This document shows, in pieces, positions 12,401-21,842 of a DNA stretch of 64,000 bases. The position numbers and the translations under genes are program-made. Numbering within the stretch: position 1 is the stretch's first letter; every line of letters starts with the position of its first letter. Source of the stretch: Astragalus membranaceus (taxonomy: Eukaryota > Streptophyta > Magnoliopsida > Fabales > Fabaceae); contig CM076850.1 in NCBI GenBank assembly GCA_039519185.1, positions 88,828,270-88,892,269 of the forward strand. The letters are read 5' to 3'. The notes under the pieces were generated by a model. The model made no database searches. It was not told the origin of the DNA and saw only the letters and a list, made by a program, of their open reading frames with translations.

Positions 12401-13296
12401 CCACAGTTGTAGCAGACCACTACCTTGCTCTCACATTCGGCCACCACATGGCCGTCCTTACCGCACTTGAAACACCTCTTCACATCGCTTCTGCACATAA
12501 CACTCTTGTGGCCAGGCTTGCCACACTTAAAACACACTATGCTAGCAGCGGCATCTCCCCCACTAGTCCTCTTGTCAGCACCAGCTCTCTGCTTACCCTT
12601 GCCCGCAGGGACCTCATACGGCTTACTACGTCCTTGAAACTTGCTCCTCTTATCGTTCACAATCTTGTAGTGAGTATTACTATCCTCCTCAAAAATCCTA
12701 CAACTATCAATCAAGTCAGCAAAGACACAGATCTTCTAATATCCAATTGCTTTCTTGATCTCGGGCCTCAAACCATTCTCGAACTTGATACACTTGGAAA
12801 ACTCAGCAGTAACTCCAGTGTAATGCGGATAGAACTTTGCTAGCTCCACGAACTTAGCGGCATACTCCGATACGGACATACTCCCTTGTTTCAGCTCCAG
12901 AAACTCAATCTCCTTCTTCCCTCGGACATCTTTCGGATAATACTTACGGTTAAACTCTCTGCTGAACACTTCCCAAGTAATCTCTTCATTAGCAGTCTCC
13001 AACCTCTGCCTCGCCTCTAACCACCAATCATCAGCTTCCTCAGCTAGCATATGCGTACCATAGCGAACCTTCTGTGCTGGAGTACAATCCATCACTCAAA
13101 AAATCCTCTCCATTTCTTTCAACCAAGCTAAAGCACCATCGGGATCATACTTGCCCTTGAAGGTAGGCGGATTCTCTCTCTGAAAGGTAGCCAAACTCCG
13201 AAACCTAGCATTCTCACCAGCATTCTGTTGCTTCTCCACAGCCTGCGCCATAGCAGCTAGAGCAGCAGCAATTGCAGCATCGTTCCTCCCAGCCAT
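9496..13296 (-). pseudogene. Chromovirus gag-pol polyprotein, interrupted
   Basis: One continuous frame starts at the ATG ending at 13296. Gag comes first (MAGRNDAAIAAALAAMAQ start, 13296-12736), followed by three CCHC zinc knuckles of the form CFKCGKPGHKSVMC (about 12534-12370). Next are an aspartic protease with DTGATH (about 12250), reverse transcriptase with FIDDIL (about 11270), and RNase H with YCDASKMGLGG (about 10840) through NVVADALSR (about 10530). Integrase has a zinc-binding HHCC region (10060-10190) and the D, D, E residues near 9985, 9800 and 9690. Two in-frame nonsense codons break gag, at 13096-13098 (TGA) and 12736-12738 (TAG). The frame otherwise stays open until the LTR array cuts it at 9496. 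The product would be the capsid and replication-integration polyprotein of the retrotransposon. Confidence 0.93.
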
Positions 13297-13401
13297 TTCA
13301 ACTCACTTGCTACAAAACAACTAATAGTTAGATATAATTGACAACACACCATTGTCAATTGACACTAGACTGGACAACTTGGCCGGACAGACCGAACTTT
13401 T

Positions 13402-13413
13402 GTTCTGATACCA
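13402..13413 (-). other. Primer-binding site of the chromovirus
   Basis: The minus strand reads TGGTATCAGAAC, close to the TGGTATCAGAGC complementary to the 3' end of initiator tRNA-Met. It lies four bases from the LTR end at 13418 and about 105 bases before the gag start. One base differs from the tandem array's primer site. Confidence 0.8.
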
Positions 13414-13417
13414 CTAA

Positions 13418-14283
13418 TGTAACACCCCTTTTCTACCCGGTAATTATTTAATAAAAGCAGAGTTACAAAAAAAATATCATTATTCCATACTTCGAAAAGA
13501 GATGTCACACATTCATCGATAACCAAAACGTCACATACGATATATAACACTTTGTCAAAAACACATCACCACGCAGCGGAATAGAAATAAGTTTCAAAAC
13601 ATAAAATCATAACATCCTGAATGGACTCCAAACAATTAAAATGCAACAGCTAAAGTCTGGCGTTTATCCCCCCTTGAGTGTTACATATCAAAGCAAAGGA
13701 CACCGACTCGGACTAGCGAAGGTAGCTAAGCCTTCACTCACGATCACCTGCACGTTACCGCATAGGGGCAACATTCAAACAGAAGGGGTGAGATATCTTC
13801 AATATAATAGCGTAAATGATAGGAAATATGCTAGAATATGACAACTATATCTACCACTCCACTACACACATCAAATTATAAACACACGTCAAATTATAAG
13901 CATTACAACCAATCACCAATGTCATGATAATGCATGAATACAGCCCACACCAACTGGCATATGCAGGTGGTACCAAATCACCAAAATATTGCCTGTAAAT
14001 AGAGGCGTCACCAAAATTGAGAGCTTTCACACCCGGCTCACCAATTCACAAAAATTGAGCTTTCACACCCGGCTCACTAGTTTTAGAAAAATTGAGCTTT
14101 CACACCCAGCTTCAAGACCAAAGGCCTTCACCAAAATAAATGCGTATGCTGTATGCGACACCATGAATGCACACAAACAATCATCAACAATTAGTCACAA
14201 TGTGACACACCAAAATCAATCACCGAATACCACCAAAATTGAGCTTTCACACCTAGCTCAATGACACCGAAACACCAACTACC
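13418..14283 (-). repeat. Minus-oriented LTR fragment (U5 side, 866 bp) of the chromovirus
   Basis: It starts TGTAACACCCC beside the primer site and is the reverse complement of the outermost 860 bases of the element (about 15899-16757). It carries the GGGGTGAGAT block (13786-13796) and a minisatellite of AATTGAGCTTTCACACCCGGCTC-like units (about 14000-14115). Homology stops at 14283, so about 1.6 kb of this LTR is missing. Confidence 0.85.
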
Positions 14284-14400
14284 ATTCCACTACACACATA
14301 TAATCATAAACACAAATCAAATTGTAAACACCAGAATCAGCATTTGATTCTGGTGTAATTATAATTTGATTCTGGTGTAATTGTAAACACAAATCAAATT
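14284..14400. other. Filler DNA at the right inversion junction
   Basis: This 117-bp patch between two opposed LTR pieces contains a second copy of a nearby motif (CCACTACACACAT, also at about 13860) and repeats of CAAATCAAATTGTAAA. A perfect small hairpin is built from CACCAGAATCA and its complement. Templated filler of this kind is typical of end-joining repair. Confidence 0.6.
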
Positions 14401-16757
14401 GTAAATATTTAGGTATCCAATTATTCATTTATTTATTTCAATTAGTGTAATTATATTAGCATTTGATTAAGAGGTGTATAACTGGATATTAGGAGGTGGT
14501 GTTAGTGATCGGGCTTAAGCTGGAGGAAAGCCCGTGATCCAAGAGCCCACTAGCTAGGCGCATAGGTGAAGCGCCTAGGCTAGGGTTTTGGTCTCATTAT
14601 GCGACTTGTTTGAGAAAAAGAAAGAAAATTGGCGAAGAGGAGAGGAAGAGAGAAGAGGGACGGCGCGCATCCAAGGGAGAAGAGGAGGAGGATTTCGCAC
14701 AATCCAAGGAGAAGAGAGGAGCTGTGTTGCTGAGGTTTTGTTGGTGACTTGATCAAGAGGATTAGTGCTCTCCTACTATAAGGTAAGGGTGGGGTTCTTC
14801 CTTATAATGGGGTTTCATGATGGGGTTATGTGGGGATAGGTCCTATAATGCCCTTTGATTGATTTTGATGTTTGATTTGTGTTAGTTGAATTATATCAAG
14901 GTTGAATTGAAATTTGGAATCGTTGGTGATTGTTGTGACTCTAAAGATTGGTGTTCATTGTTGTTATTACTAAGTGCATGCTAGGTGTTCGATTGATTGT
15001 CGTTTGATGTTATGATTGATAATTCATGGTGATTGGCATTGGTGATTTGAATTGGTGAAAAAACGAAAATATTGATCCTAGGGCGCCATGGGCGCCATTG
15101 TCCTAGTTGCTGTTTTTGGGTCCCTGGCGCTGGGCGCCATTGCTGGGCATAAGTGTTGCTGTTTCTGGCGCCCTGTGTGTGGGCGTAGTGTGCCAGTGTG
15201 CAGTGTGTGTGTGTTGCCGTTTCTGGCGCCCTGTGTGTGGGCGCCGTGTGCCTGTGTCTTGGCGCAGGGGCGCCATGGGCGCCTGTGTCTGGGTATGTTG
15301 CGCGCTGAGTCTTGGCGCAGGGGCGCCATGGGCGCCTGTGTCTGGGTGTGTTGCGCGCTGTGTCTTGGCGCAGGGGCGCCAAGGGCGCCATATCCTGTGC
15401 CATGTTGTGTTTTTGTGCTGCCTGGGCGCCAAGGGTGCCAGTTTTCTATTGTTGGCCAGTTTCTGCGTGTTGCCCCTAGGCGCCCTGCTCCTGGGCGCCG
15501 AATCCTGCTGTGTTGCCTAGGTTGTTGCTGATTTTGTTTTCGAAATAAATTTTGACTCGGGAGTCCGATTGAGACGATTCAAAATGTTTTGGAAAGCTTA
15601 TTCAGAGGCCTAGCTGAATATTCTAATTTGAGGCAAAGTGATCTATTTTTCTGGAAATTGTTAACCATTAAATGTTGCTGCTTTGGAACAAAAAAAATGT
15701 GTCGCGTCTCAAGTGTTTTGGAAATTTGTCGTTGTCTCCAGTGTTGGGAAAAATCATTGCGTCTCAAATGTTTTAGAAAATTGTTGTCATATCGGTGTCT
15801 TGGTGCTGTTTGAGCTAGGTGTGAAGGCTCAAGTATTGGTGTTGTTTGGGCTAGGTGTGAAGGCCCCAAATCTCGGTGTTCCGTTGTTTTGGGTAGTTGG
15901 TGTTTCGGTGTCATTGGGCTAGGTGTGAAAGCTCAATTTTGGTGGTATTCGGTGATTGATTTTGGTGTGTCACATTGTGACTAATTGTTGATGATTGTCT
16001 GTGTGCATTCATGGTGTCGCATACAGCATACGCATTTATTTTGGTGAAGGCCTTTGGTCTTGGAGCTGGGTGTGAAAGCTCAATTTTTCTAAAACTAGTG
16101 AGCCGGGTGTGAAAGCTCAATTTTTGTGAATTGGTGAGCCGGGTGTGAAAGCTCTCAATTTTGGTGACGCCTCTATTTACAGGGAAAATTTTGGTGATTT
16201 GGTACCACATGCATATGCCCGTTGGTGTGGGCTGCATTCATGCATTATCATGACATTGGTGACTGGTTGTAATGCTTATAATTTGACGTGTGTTTATAAT
16301 TTGATGTGTGTAGTGGAGTGGTAGATATAGTTGTCATATTCTAGTATATTTCCTATCATTTACGCTATTATATTGAAGATATCTCACCCCTTCTGTTTGA
16401 ATGTTGCCCCTATGCGGTAACGTGCAGGTGATCGTGAGTGAAGGCTTAGCTACCTTCGCTAGTCCGAGTCGGAGTCCTTTGCTTTGATATGTAACACTCA
16501 AGGGGGGATAAACGCTAGACTGAATTTGTTGCATTTTAATTGTTTGGAGTCCATTCAGGATGTTATGATTTTATGTTTTGAAACTTATTTCTATTCCGCT
16601 GCGTGGTGATGTGTTTTTGACAAAGTGTTATATATCGTATGTGATGTTTTGGTTATCGATGAATGTGTGACATCTCTTTTCGAAGTATGGAATAATGAAA
16701 ATTTTTTTGTAACTCTGATTTTATTAAATAATTACCGGGTAGAAAAGGGGTGTTACA
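14401..16757 (+). repeat. Plus-oriented LTR of the chromovirus, nearly complete
   Basis: It runs from shortly inside U3 to the outer end GGTGTTACA at 16757. Around 14500-14830 it has a promoter-like and leader-like zone with AGGCTAGGGTTTT and GGTAAGGGTGGGGTT, paralleled in reverse complement in the tandem array LTR (about 3650-3900). GGCGCC arrays follow at 15060-15530, then the minisatellite (about 16060-16160) and the GGTGAGATAT block (about 16380). Together with the 26 bases at 1090 this makes an LTR of about 2.4 kb. Confidence 0.8.
15060..15530. repeat. GGCGCC tandem array inside the chromovirus LTR
   Basis: Units of about 60-66 bases contain GGCGCAGGGGCGCCATGGGC and TGTGTCTGGGTGTGTTGCGC, repeated three times with shorter variants on either side. 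Overlapping long open frames on both strands follow from the repeat composition. No domain is visible and none is called a gene. Confidence 0.8.
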
Positions 16758-16762
16758 GGACC

Positions 16763-17110
16763 AAGAGGTCCATTAGCAAAAACAGGGGGTGCATTTAGCA
16801 ATTGAATATGGATCAGCCCAATCGATTCGGCCCATATCCACAACATACAAGCCCAATACGCTTGGAGGGTTCAGATCGCCTCCACTGATCCGACGATCCA
16901 CAGACGAGCATCGATTTTCTATAGATACCGGCTCGCATAGCCATTTATACGGTACACACTCTTCCCTTGGAAATTCACTAGCTTATTCTCATACTGGCTT
17001 GAGAGTTGGAGTGACTTTGCAGGTACCCCCCGGAAGCTCACTGACCTCCTACCAGGGCAGCAAGAGACCTACCAACAGCAGCCGACCAAAATACTGCTAG
17101 GTACAGAACA
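16763..17110 (+). mobile_element. 3' LTR of the plus-strand Tat element, remaining 348 bp
   Basis: It continues the LTR begun at 1074 and ends GTACAGAACA, the inverted partner of the TGTTCTG start. It is the reverse complement of most of 41780-42154. The total length without the insertion is about 364 bp, close to the 375 bp of the other copy. It is followed by AT-rich DNA of a CACTA element. Confidence 0.85.
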
Positions 17111-17483
17111 AATTTAAAAAAAGAAATAAATTAAAAACAAATTAAAAAAATTAAATAATATTTTTAAAATAAATTACCAGCGGATTTTATTAAATTACCG
17201 GTGGATTTTATTAAATTACCGGCGGAATTTTTAAAATAAATATTTTTAAAAAATTAATTATTGGCGGATTTTGAGTGATTACCGGTGGATTTTCCGCCGG
17301 AAATTATCGGCGGAAAATCCACCGGAAATTACCGGCGGAAAATCCGTCGGTAACCGTTACCTGTGGGCGACTTACCGACGAATTTCCGGCGGAAAATATC
17401 CGCCGGTAATGTCCAATTTCTGGCGGATTTTGGCCATTACCGGCGGATTTTGTCCGCCGAAAATCCTCGTTTTTCTTGTAGTG
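17111..17483. mobile_element. CACTA transposon, right terminal fragment
   Basis: An AT-rich start leads to subterminal repeats built from TTACCGGCGGATTTT and its complement (17170-17460). The fragment ends in TTTTTCTTGTAGTG, the inverse of the CACTACAAGAAAAA terminus. The same terminus and the same GGCGGA motifs define the complete element at 46236-50489, so the two belong to one family. The left part lies beyond the Tat insertion and outside the window. Confidence 0.8.
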
Positions 17484-18963
17484 TGTTGAGAGAAAACACC
17501 AACACATTTTGAATATTGCTAGATCTCTCATGTTCCAATCCAGCCTTCCCTTACCTTTTTGGGACTTCTCTATCTCACATGCCATCAACCTTATTAACCA
17601 GCTACCCTCCCCGTCTCTTGAATCCAACTCTCCCTATTTCATTCTCCACAAAGGGATTCACTCTTGAGAGGTACAAGGCTCGTTTGGTGGCCAAGGGATT
17701 CACTCAGTTAGAGGGTGTAGATTACTCAGAAATCTTCTCACCTGTTGTCAAGATTACAACTGTGAGACTAGTTCTTGCCCCGGTCTCTGCTAATAACTGG
17801 CACCTACAGCAGTTAGATGTTAACAACGCTTTTCTTCATGGTGATCTTTATGAAGAGGTTTACATGAAGATTCCTCCTGGCTTTCCCGTGTCTAGTCCTA
17901 AGCAAGTGTGTAGGCTCCACAAGTCTCTCTATGGCTTGAAACAAGCTAGCAGGCAGTGGAATTCCACCCTTGTCTCTTTACTACTGTCTCTAGGATATAC
18001 ACAGTCCAAACATGATTATTCTCTTATGGTAAAGACTGCAGGTTCCCACATAACCATCTTATTCATTTATGTAGATGATATTGTGCTTACTGGTAACAAC
18101 TTGGCAGAAATTACATCTGTTAAGGCCATACTTGACAAACAGTTCAAAATTAAAGATCTTGGCACCCTTAAATTTTTTCTTGGTCTGGAAGTTGCAAGAT
18201 CAAATGCAGGTCTTGTCCTTTCACAGAGAAAATACGCCCTGGAGCTTGAAGATGCTGGCTTACTTACTTGTAAACCAGCCTTTACACCTATGCTACCAGG
18301 TCTTAAATTGAGCACCACCATTGGTACTCCCCTTCCTGACCCTACCCCCTATAGGAGACTTATTGGGCGACTGATCTACCTTACCAACACTAGGCCTGAT
18401 ATCTCCTATGCTGTGCACAACTTGAGTCAATTTTTCTCCACTCCCATGGACACTCATATGAATGCTGCCACTCACATTCTGAAATACATTAAGAGCAGTC
18501 CTGGACTTGGTCTCTTCTACAGCTCTACTTGTGATGGGTTACTAAAAGCCTTTAGTGATGTTGATTGGGCTGCCTGCATTGACATCAGGAGGTCTATTAC
18601 TGGTCTAAGTGTATTCTTTGGTTCATCTCAAATTAGTTGGAAATCTAATAAACAAAGCATTGTTTCTAGACCTTCAAGTGAAGCAGAACAGGGCCCTTGC
18701 CATCACTGCATCAGAAATTCAGTGGATCCTCTATCTCCTAGAAGACTTGCAACAATCTCATGACAAGTCTGTCTCTCTACTATGACAACAAGTCTGCTAT
18801 TCACATTGCACAAAATCCTATTTTTCATGAACGTACTAAGCACATAGAGTTGGATTGCCATCTCATTCGTGATAAGGTACAAGCTGGGATCATCCGTCTT
18901 ATGCCTATTCCAACCAAGGCTCAAATTGCTGATATTTATACCAAACCTTTGCAACCCACATAG
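17484..18963 (+). pseudogene. Ty1/copia pol fragment: reverse transcriptase and RNase H
   Basis: The copia reverse transcriptase is recognised by KARLVAKGFTQ, VDYSEIFSPVVK, QLDVNNAFLHGDL, YGLKQASRQW and the catalytic YVDDI (about 18070). RNase H follows with SDVDWA (usually DADWA) and, after a +1 frameshift near 18690, YYDNKSAIHIAQNP and ADIYTKPL before a stop at 18963. Gag, protease and integrase are missing because the CACTA insertion at 17483 cuts the element. The first 40 codons are out-of-context linker. Besides the frameshift, a phenylalanine-rich start region shows decay. The enzyme would copy the element RNA into DNA. Confidence 0.93.
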
Positions 18964-19011
18964 TTTGCTGCACTGCTCTCCAAGCTGAAACTGAAGAACA
19001 TTCATGCTCCA

Positions 19012-19025
19012 GCTTGAGGGGGGGC
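19012..19025 (+). other. Polypurine tract of the copia element
   Basis: The tract is a run of seven G after GCTTGA, directly before the TGTTAG start of the LTR, in the position expected for plus-strand priming. Confidence 0.75.
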
Positions 19026-19233
19026 TGTTAGAAATATACATATTGTAAATTTATTTGAATTGTTATTTAGTTAACCATAGTTTAGTCATATTGTAACTAA
19101 GGTTAGCTTTGCTGTTTTAGAATTAGTTTAGCTTTCTTCTTTTAGTTAGAGAGAGCAATTCCTAAACAAACTGTGTATATATGCTGATTTGATAATCAAT
19201 GAAAATTAAGCTTTGATTTTTTCGCTCATAACA
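19026..19233 (+). repeat. 3' LTR of the copia element
   Basis: This is about 208 bp, starting TGTTAGAAATATAC and ending CGCTCATAACA, with TAGTTAGAGAGAGC and TGTGTATATATGC in the middle. The right border is set by the TG...CA rule only, because the partner LTR and target duplication lie outside the window. Confidence 0.75.
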
Positions 19234-19551
19234 AAATGAATATATTTTTTTTGGGGGTTCTTGAACCCCTTCAATAACAAGTAGATCCGCCACTGTACGA
19301 CACTATAGTACTGTACTGGTTCGATCACATAATGTCATACCTATTAAATGTCATGCAATGGGGGGTGTGGCAAGACACAAGCCACGACACCATGATACCA
19401 TACTAGGTACGGTACCATGTTCCCGTACTCGTTGAATCTAAAAAAAAAGACGCACTTATAAGGTTTTTAGTCATTGAGGGTAGTTTAATCATTTCACATA
19501 ATTTGGCTGGGTTGTGGTTGCTGGGTTGTGGTTGAGTAAGTAGGGAGGGAA
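19234..19551. other. Non-coding stretch upstream of snoRNA cluster A
   Basis: No gene is seen. A perfect short hairpin GGGGTTCTTGAACCCC lies near 19252. From about 19295 the sequence is similar to 33030 onward, marking the left border of a segmental duplication that contains the snoRNA locus. TGGCTGGGTTGTGGTTG repeats occur shortly before the telo-box. Confidence 0.5.
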
Positions 19552-19560
19552 TTAGGGTTT
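19552..19560 (+). promoter_or_regulatory. Telo-box (TTAGGGTTT) of snoRNA locus A
   Basis: TTAGGGTTT is the reverse complement of AAACCCTAA, the telo-box common in promoters of plant ribosomal-protein and snoRNA genes. It lies about 55 bases before a good splice donor (GTAAGTAAG at about 19601), so the transcript probably starts here with a short first exon. The same arrangement is kept in locus C. Confidence 0.6.
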
Positions 19561-20317
19561 GCTCACAATTTCGCCCATTTATTCCACAGCCGGCACGATT
19601 GTAAGTAAGCTCCCTCCTCTCTTCTTCTATTCTCTTCTCTTATCTCATCAAGCTGTTTTACAACCCAGGCTTCGTTTTTCTTTCTCTTCTGTTTAATATT
19701 TTTGTACTTAGTTTTCTCGTTTCCCATTGGGCGGTGATGTATGAATGTATTGTCCGTACCATCTGAGATACCTTTATAGGTTTCTCTGATCGATACTCCA
19801 ATTCTTAAATCTGAGGCCTCTTCTACTCTCTCGATAGTTCAATTCTTCCATCGTTGCATATTTAATTATTGAGCTTTCTGATTTTGCCTATTATCGTATG
19901 CTTGGGAATGAAAAGGCAACATTTTAGAGTCGCTGTTACGCTAATTTCCATAGCGATCTCAGTGCTGAACGTTGCCAATAAAAATCGGAGCTGAAGAATT
20001 TTGCATTTGTCTTCTTAGGCTTTTGCTTTCAGATGTTCCTAAATTCTATTGTTCTTCAATTTTTTGAAAATTCCATTTTACGAAGAGAAATTCAGTCAAA
20101 ATTTGCTTTTGAATATTTATATGAATGAAGATTTCAAATTGATATAAAAATTTGTCAAAATATGATTTTGACCGAAGTTTAAGTTCTCTTTTGTAAGTTA
20201 GGGTTTTATCTCTTGTGTAATTTTAGTTGATTGATGAGAAAATTGCCCAGTGAAGAGAATCTCCCAAAATTGATAGGAAGTGCCGTATGACACTCTAAAC
20301 ATCAGCTCCGATTTAAA

Positions 20318-20490
20318 GAATGCGCTCACCTACCTATAGAGAAATCTATTGGTATTTGTCGAGTTCATTCTCTGATTGCGCCCACCTACGAATAGAGAAA
20401 TTTACTGGTATTGGTTGAGTTCATTCTTTGAATGCGCCCACCTACGAATAGAGAAATTTATTGGTATCGGTCGAGTTCATTCTTTGCGGG
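20318..20490 (+). repeat. Three tandem hairpin-forming units, cluster A
   Basis: Three units of about 56-60 bases share CACCTACGAATAGAGAAAT and GGTCGAGTTCATTCT. AAAGAATG at the start pairs with CATTCTTT at the end, and an inner AATAG/CTATT stem can form. Similar units lie at 21587-21760 (B) and two at 34055-34172 (C). They could be further H/ACA-like hairpins, but I see no clear H or ACA box. Confidence 0.5.
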
Positions 20491-20523
20491 GCTGTGTGCG
20501 TGATTTACTGATTTTAAACGAGA

Positions 20524-20614
20524 ACAAGAGTGATTTTCATTTGTTTCGCATCTTGATAGGAATCTGTGGATTTCATACTTATGATCTGCAGAGCCGTTTT
20601 ATGCGATTACATTT
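20524..20614 (+). ncRNA. H/ACA snoRNA remnant, cluster A (5' hairpin lost)
   Basis: It retains an H-box-like ACAAGA (20524-20529), the 3' hairpin with CGCAT/ATGCG lower stem (20547-20605), and an ACA box at 20609-20611 three bases from the expected end. The 5' hairpin seen in copies B and C is absent, replaced by unrelated sequence, so this copy is probably inactive. Confidence 0.5.
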
Positions 20615-20679
20615 ATCTTTATCTGCACATCTTATGTTTCTTTGTTTTGTTAATTTTTTCTGTGTTGTATTTGTCAAAC

Positions 20680-20755
20680 GAAGCTAATGATGATTAAAAT
20701 GCATTGGAATTACCGTCTGAATACTTGATGTGAATTTCTGGCTGACTGAGGCTTC
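20680..20755 (+). ncRNA. Box C/D snoRNA, 18S Um guide (yeast snR77-type), copy A
   Basis: A GAAGC/GCTTC terminal stem encloses box C ATGATGA, D' CTGA (20717-20720), C' TGATGTG and box D CTGA. The antisense element before D' contains TGGAATTACCG, complementary to CGGTAATTCCA of 18S rRNA in the 530-loop region. The fifth base upstream of D' faces the U of GCGGU. From memory this corresponds to the site guided by yeast snR77 and human SNORD65. Stem, boxes and guide are seen; the orthology is inference. Confidence 0.7.
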
Positions 20756-21115
20756 TGTTGAATTTCATGTGTTTGTTTGTACTTAGATTTGTTTTTGGGA
20801 TTTCTGTATTTCTGTATTTGGTGGTAGAGTTGGAATTTTCCTTTGTTCTGATTTGTTACTCTTATGCTTTGCATCTGTTTACCCTCTCCATCTGCGAGTT
20901 TTTTGAATGACATTGGAGATATAACGGATGCAGAGATAGAAATGCTTTCTAATGTAAATTTGTATTTTTTAGAGAGAAAGTGGAAGTGGCAGCTGATGAT
21001 ATACAGTTACCAATGCCATTAACTTTTTCCTTAATTTCTTTTCTGTTAACTCTTTATTATATTATAATTCCTGTGTTTGTGATAAAACTCAATTTTCCTG
21101 TTGGGTACTTGGGTT

Positions 21116-21193
21116 GGCAAGTGATGTTAAAAATTTCTTATACTACACACTGAATCCTGTGAAGATCAAAATCTCCGCTTATTATCTGATGCC
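21116..21193 (+). ncRNA. Box C/D snoRNA, 25S Um guide (yeast snR78-type), copy A
   Basis: A GGCA/TGCC terminal stem, box C GTGATGTTA, D' CTGA, C' GTGAAGA and box D CTGA are present. The guide before D' reads CTTATACTACACA here, with one change against the CTTATCCTACACA of copies B and C. Pairing to 25S rRNA is therefore interrupted by one mismatch and this copy may be weakened. Confidence 0.6.
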
Positions 21194-21586
21194 ATTCCAA
21201 CTACTTAAACTAATTTTGAACTTCTTTTTGTTATAAGCTTTCTTTTTGCTAAAGGATGACAAGTGGATTTTGGAGACAGAACATGTAAATTAATCTGTCC
21301 AAATTCTTCAGCTATTATGATATGCATCCACTTTTCGAAATTCATATAACTTAATCTATATTGGATTTTGGAGAAAATAAATGTAAATTAATTCTGTTTT
21401 TTTGTTGACACATAAATTAGTTCTGTTTAAATTCTTGATCTATTATATATGCATTCATTTTTCTAAGTTCATAATTTTACCTGTGGAAAAGCAAGGATTC
21501 TTTCTACTTTTCTCCCCTGTGAAGAGAATCTCCCAAAATTGATAGGAAGTGCCGTATGACACTCTAAACATCAGCTCCGATTTAAA

Positions 21587-21760
21587 GAATGGGCTCACCT
21601 ACCTATAGAGAAATCTATTGGTATTTGTCGAGTTCATTCTCTGATTGCGCTCACCTACGAATAGAGAAATTTATTGGTTTGGTTGAGTTCATTCTTTGAA
21701 TGTGCCCACCTACGAATAGAGAAATTTATTAGTATCGGTCGAGTTCATTCTTTGCGGGGC
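21587..21760 (+). repeat. Three tandem hairpin-forming units, cluster B
   Basis: These are copies of the units described at 20318-20490, with small base changes, preceded by the shared GAAGAGAATCTCCCAAAATT block that marks the start of the duplicated cassette. Confidence 0.5.
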
Positions 21761-21842
21761 TGTGTGTGATTTTAAACGGGTCACTTAGGGTTCATATATT
21801 TCAATATTTCCATATCTTGTATTTATTTTGTTTTTGAAGTTG

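Larger units (their letters stand above)
1090..16757. mobile_element. Chromovirus-type Ty3/gypsy retrotransposon with inverted interior
   Basis: The element begins TGTAACGCCC and ends GGTGTTACA. It is flanked by a perfect 5-bp target duplication GGACC (1085-1089 and 16758-16762) inside the Tat LTR. The outer ends are a U3-type end on the left and a U5-type end on the right, as in a plus-strand element. Polypurine tract, pol, gag and primer-binding site nevertheless run on the minus strand. Both LTRs are broken: a 53-bp palindrome on the left, and an inverted LTR piece plus filler plus a nearly full LTR on the right. The simplest reading is one inversion with breaks in each LTR and some loss at the right junction. 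The 7.76-kb insertion at 1733-9495 interrupts pol. The long LTR, tRNA-Met-type primer site, zinc knuckles and a chromodomain-like tail suggest the Tekay/Del clade; the clade name is inference. Confidence 0.85.

Noticed and set aside
15088..15531. Long overlapping open frames on both strands in the GGCGCC array
   Set aside because: They arise from the GC-rich repeat, which has few stops in any frame. No conserved domain or codon pattern is seen.
13418..16757. 860-bp inverted repeat as terminal inverted repeats of a DNA transposon
   Set aside because: The left arm abuts a primer-binding site and begins with the LTR-type TGTAACACCCC, and there is no target duplication at 13418. LTR inversion explains it better.
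17271..17489. Open frames on both strands in GGCGGATTTT repeats
   Set aside because: They lie in subterminal repeats of a CACTA end and are not coding.
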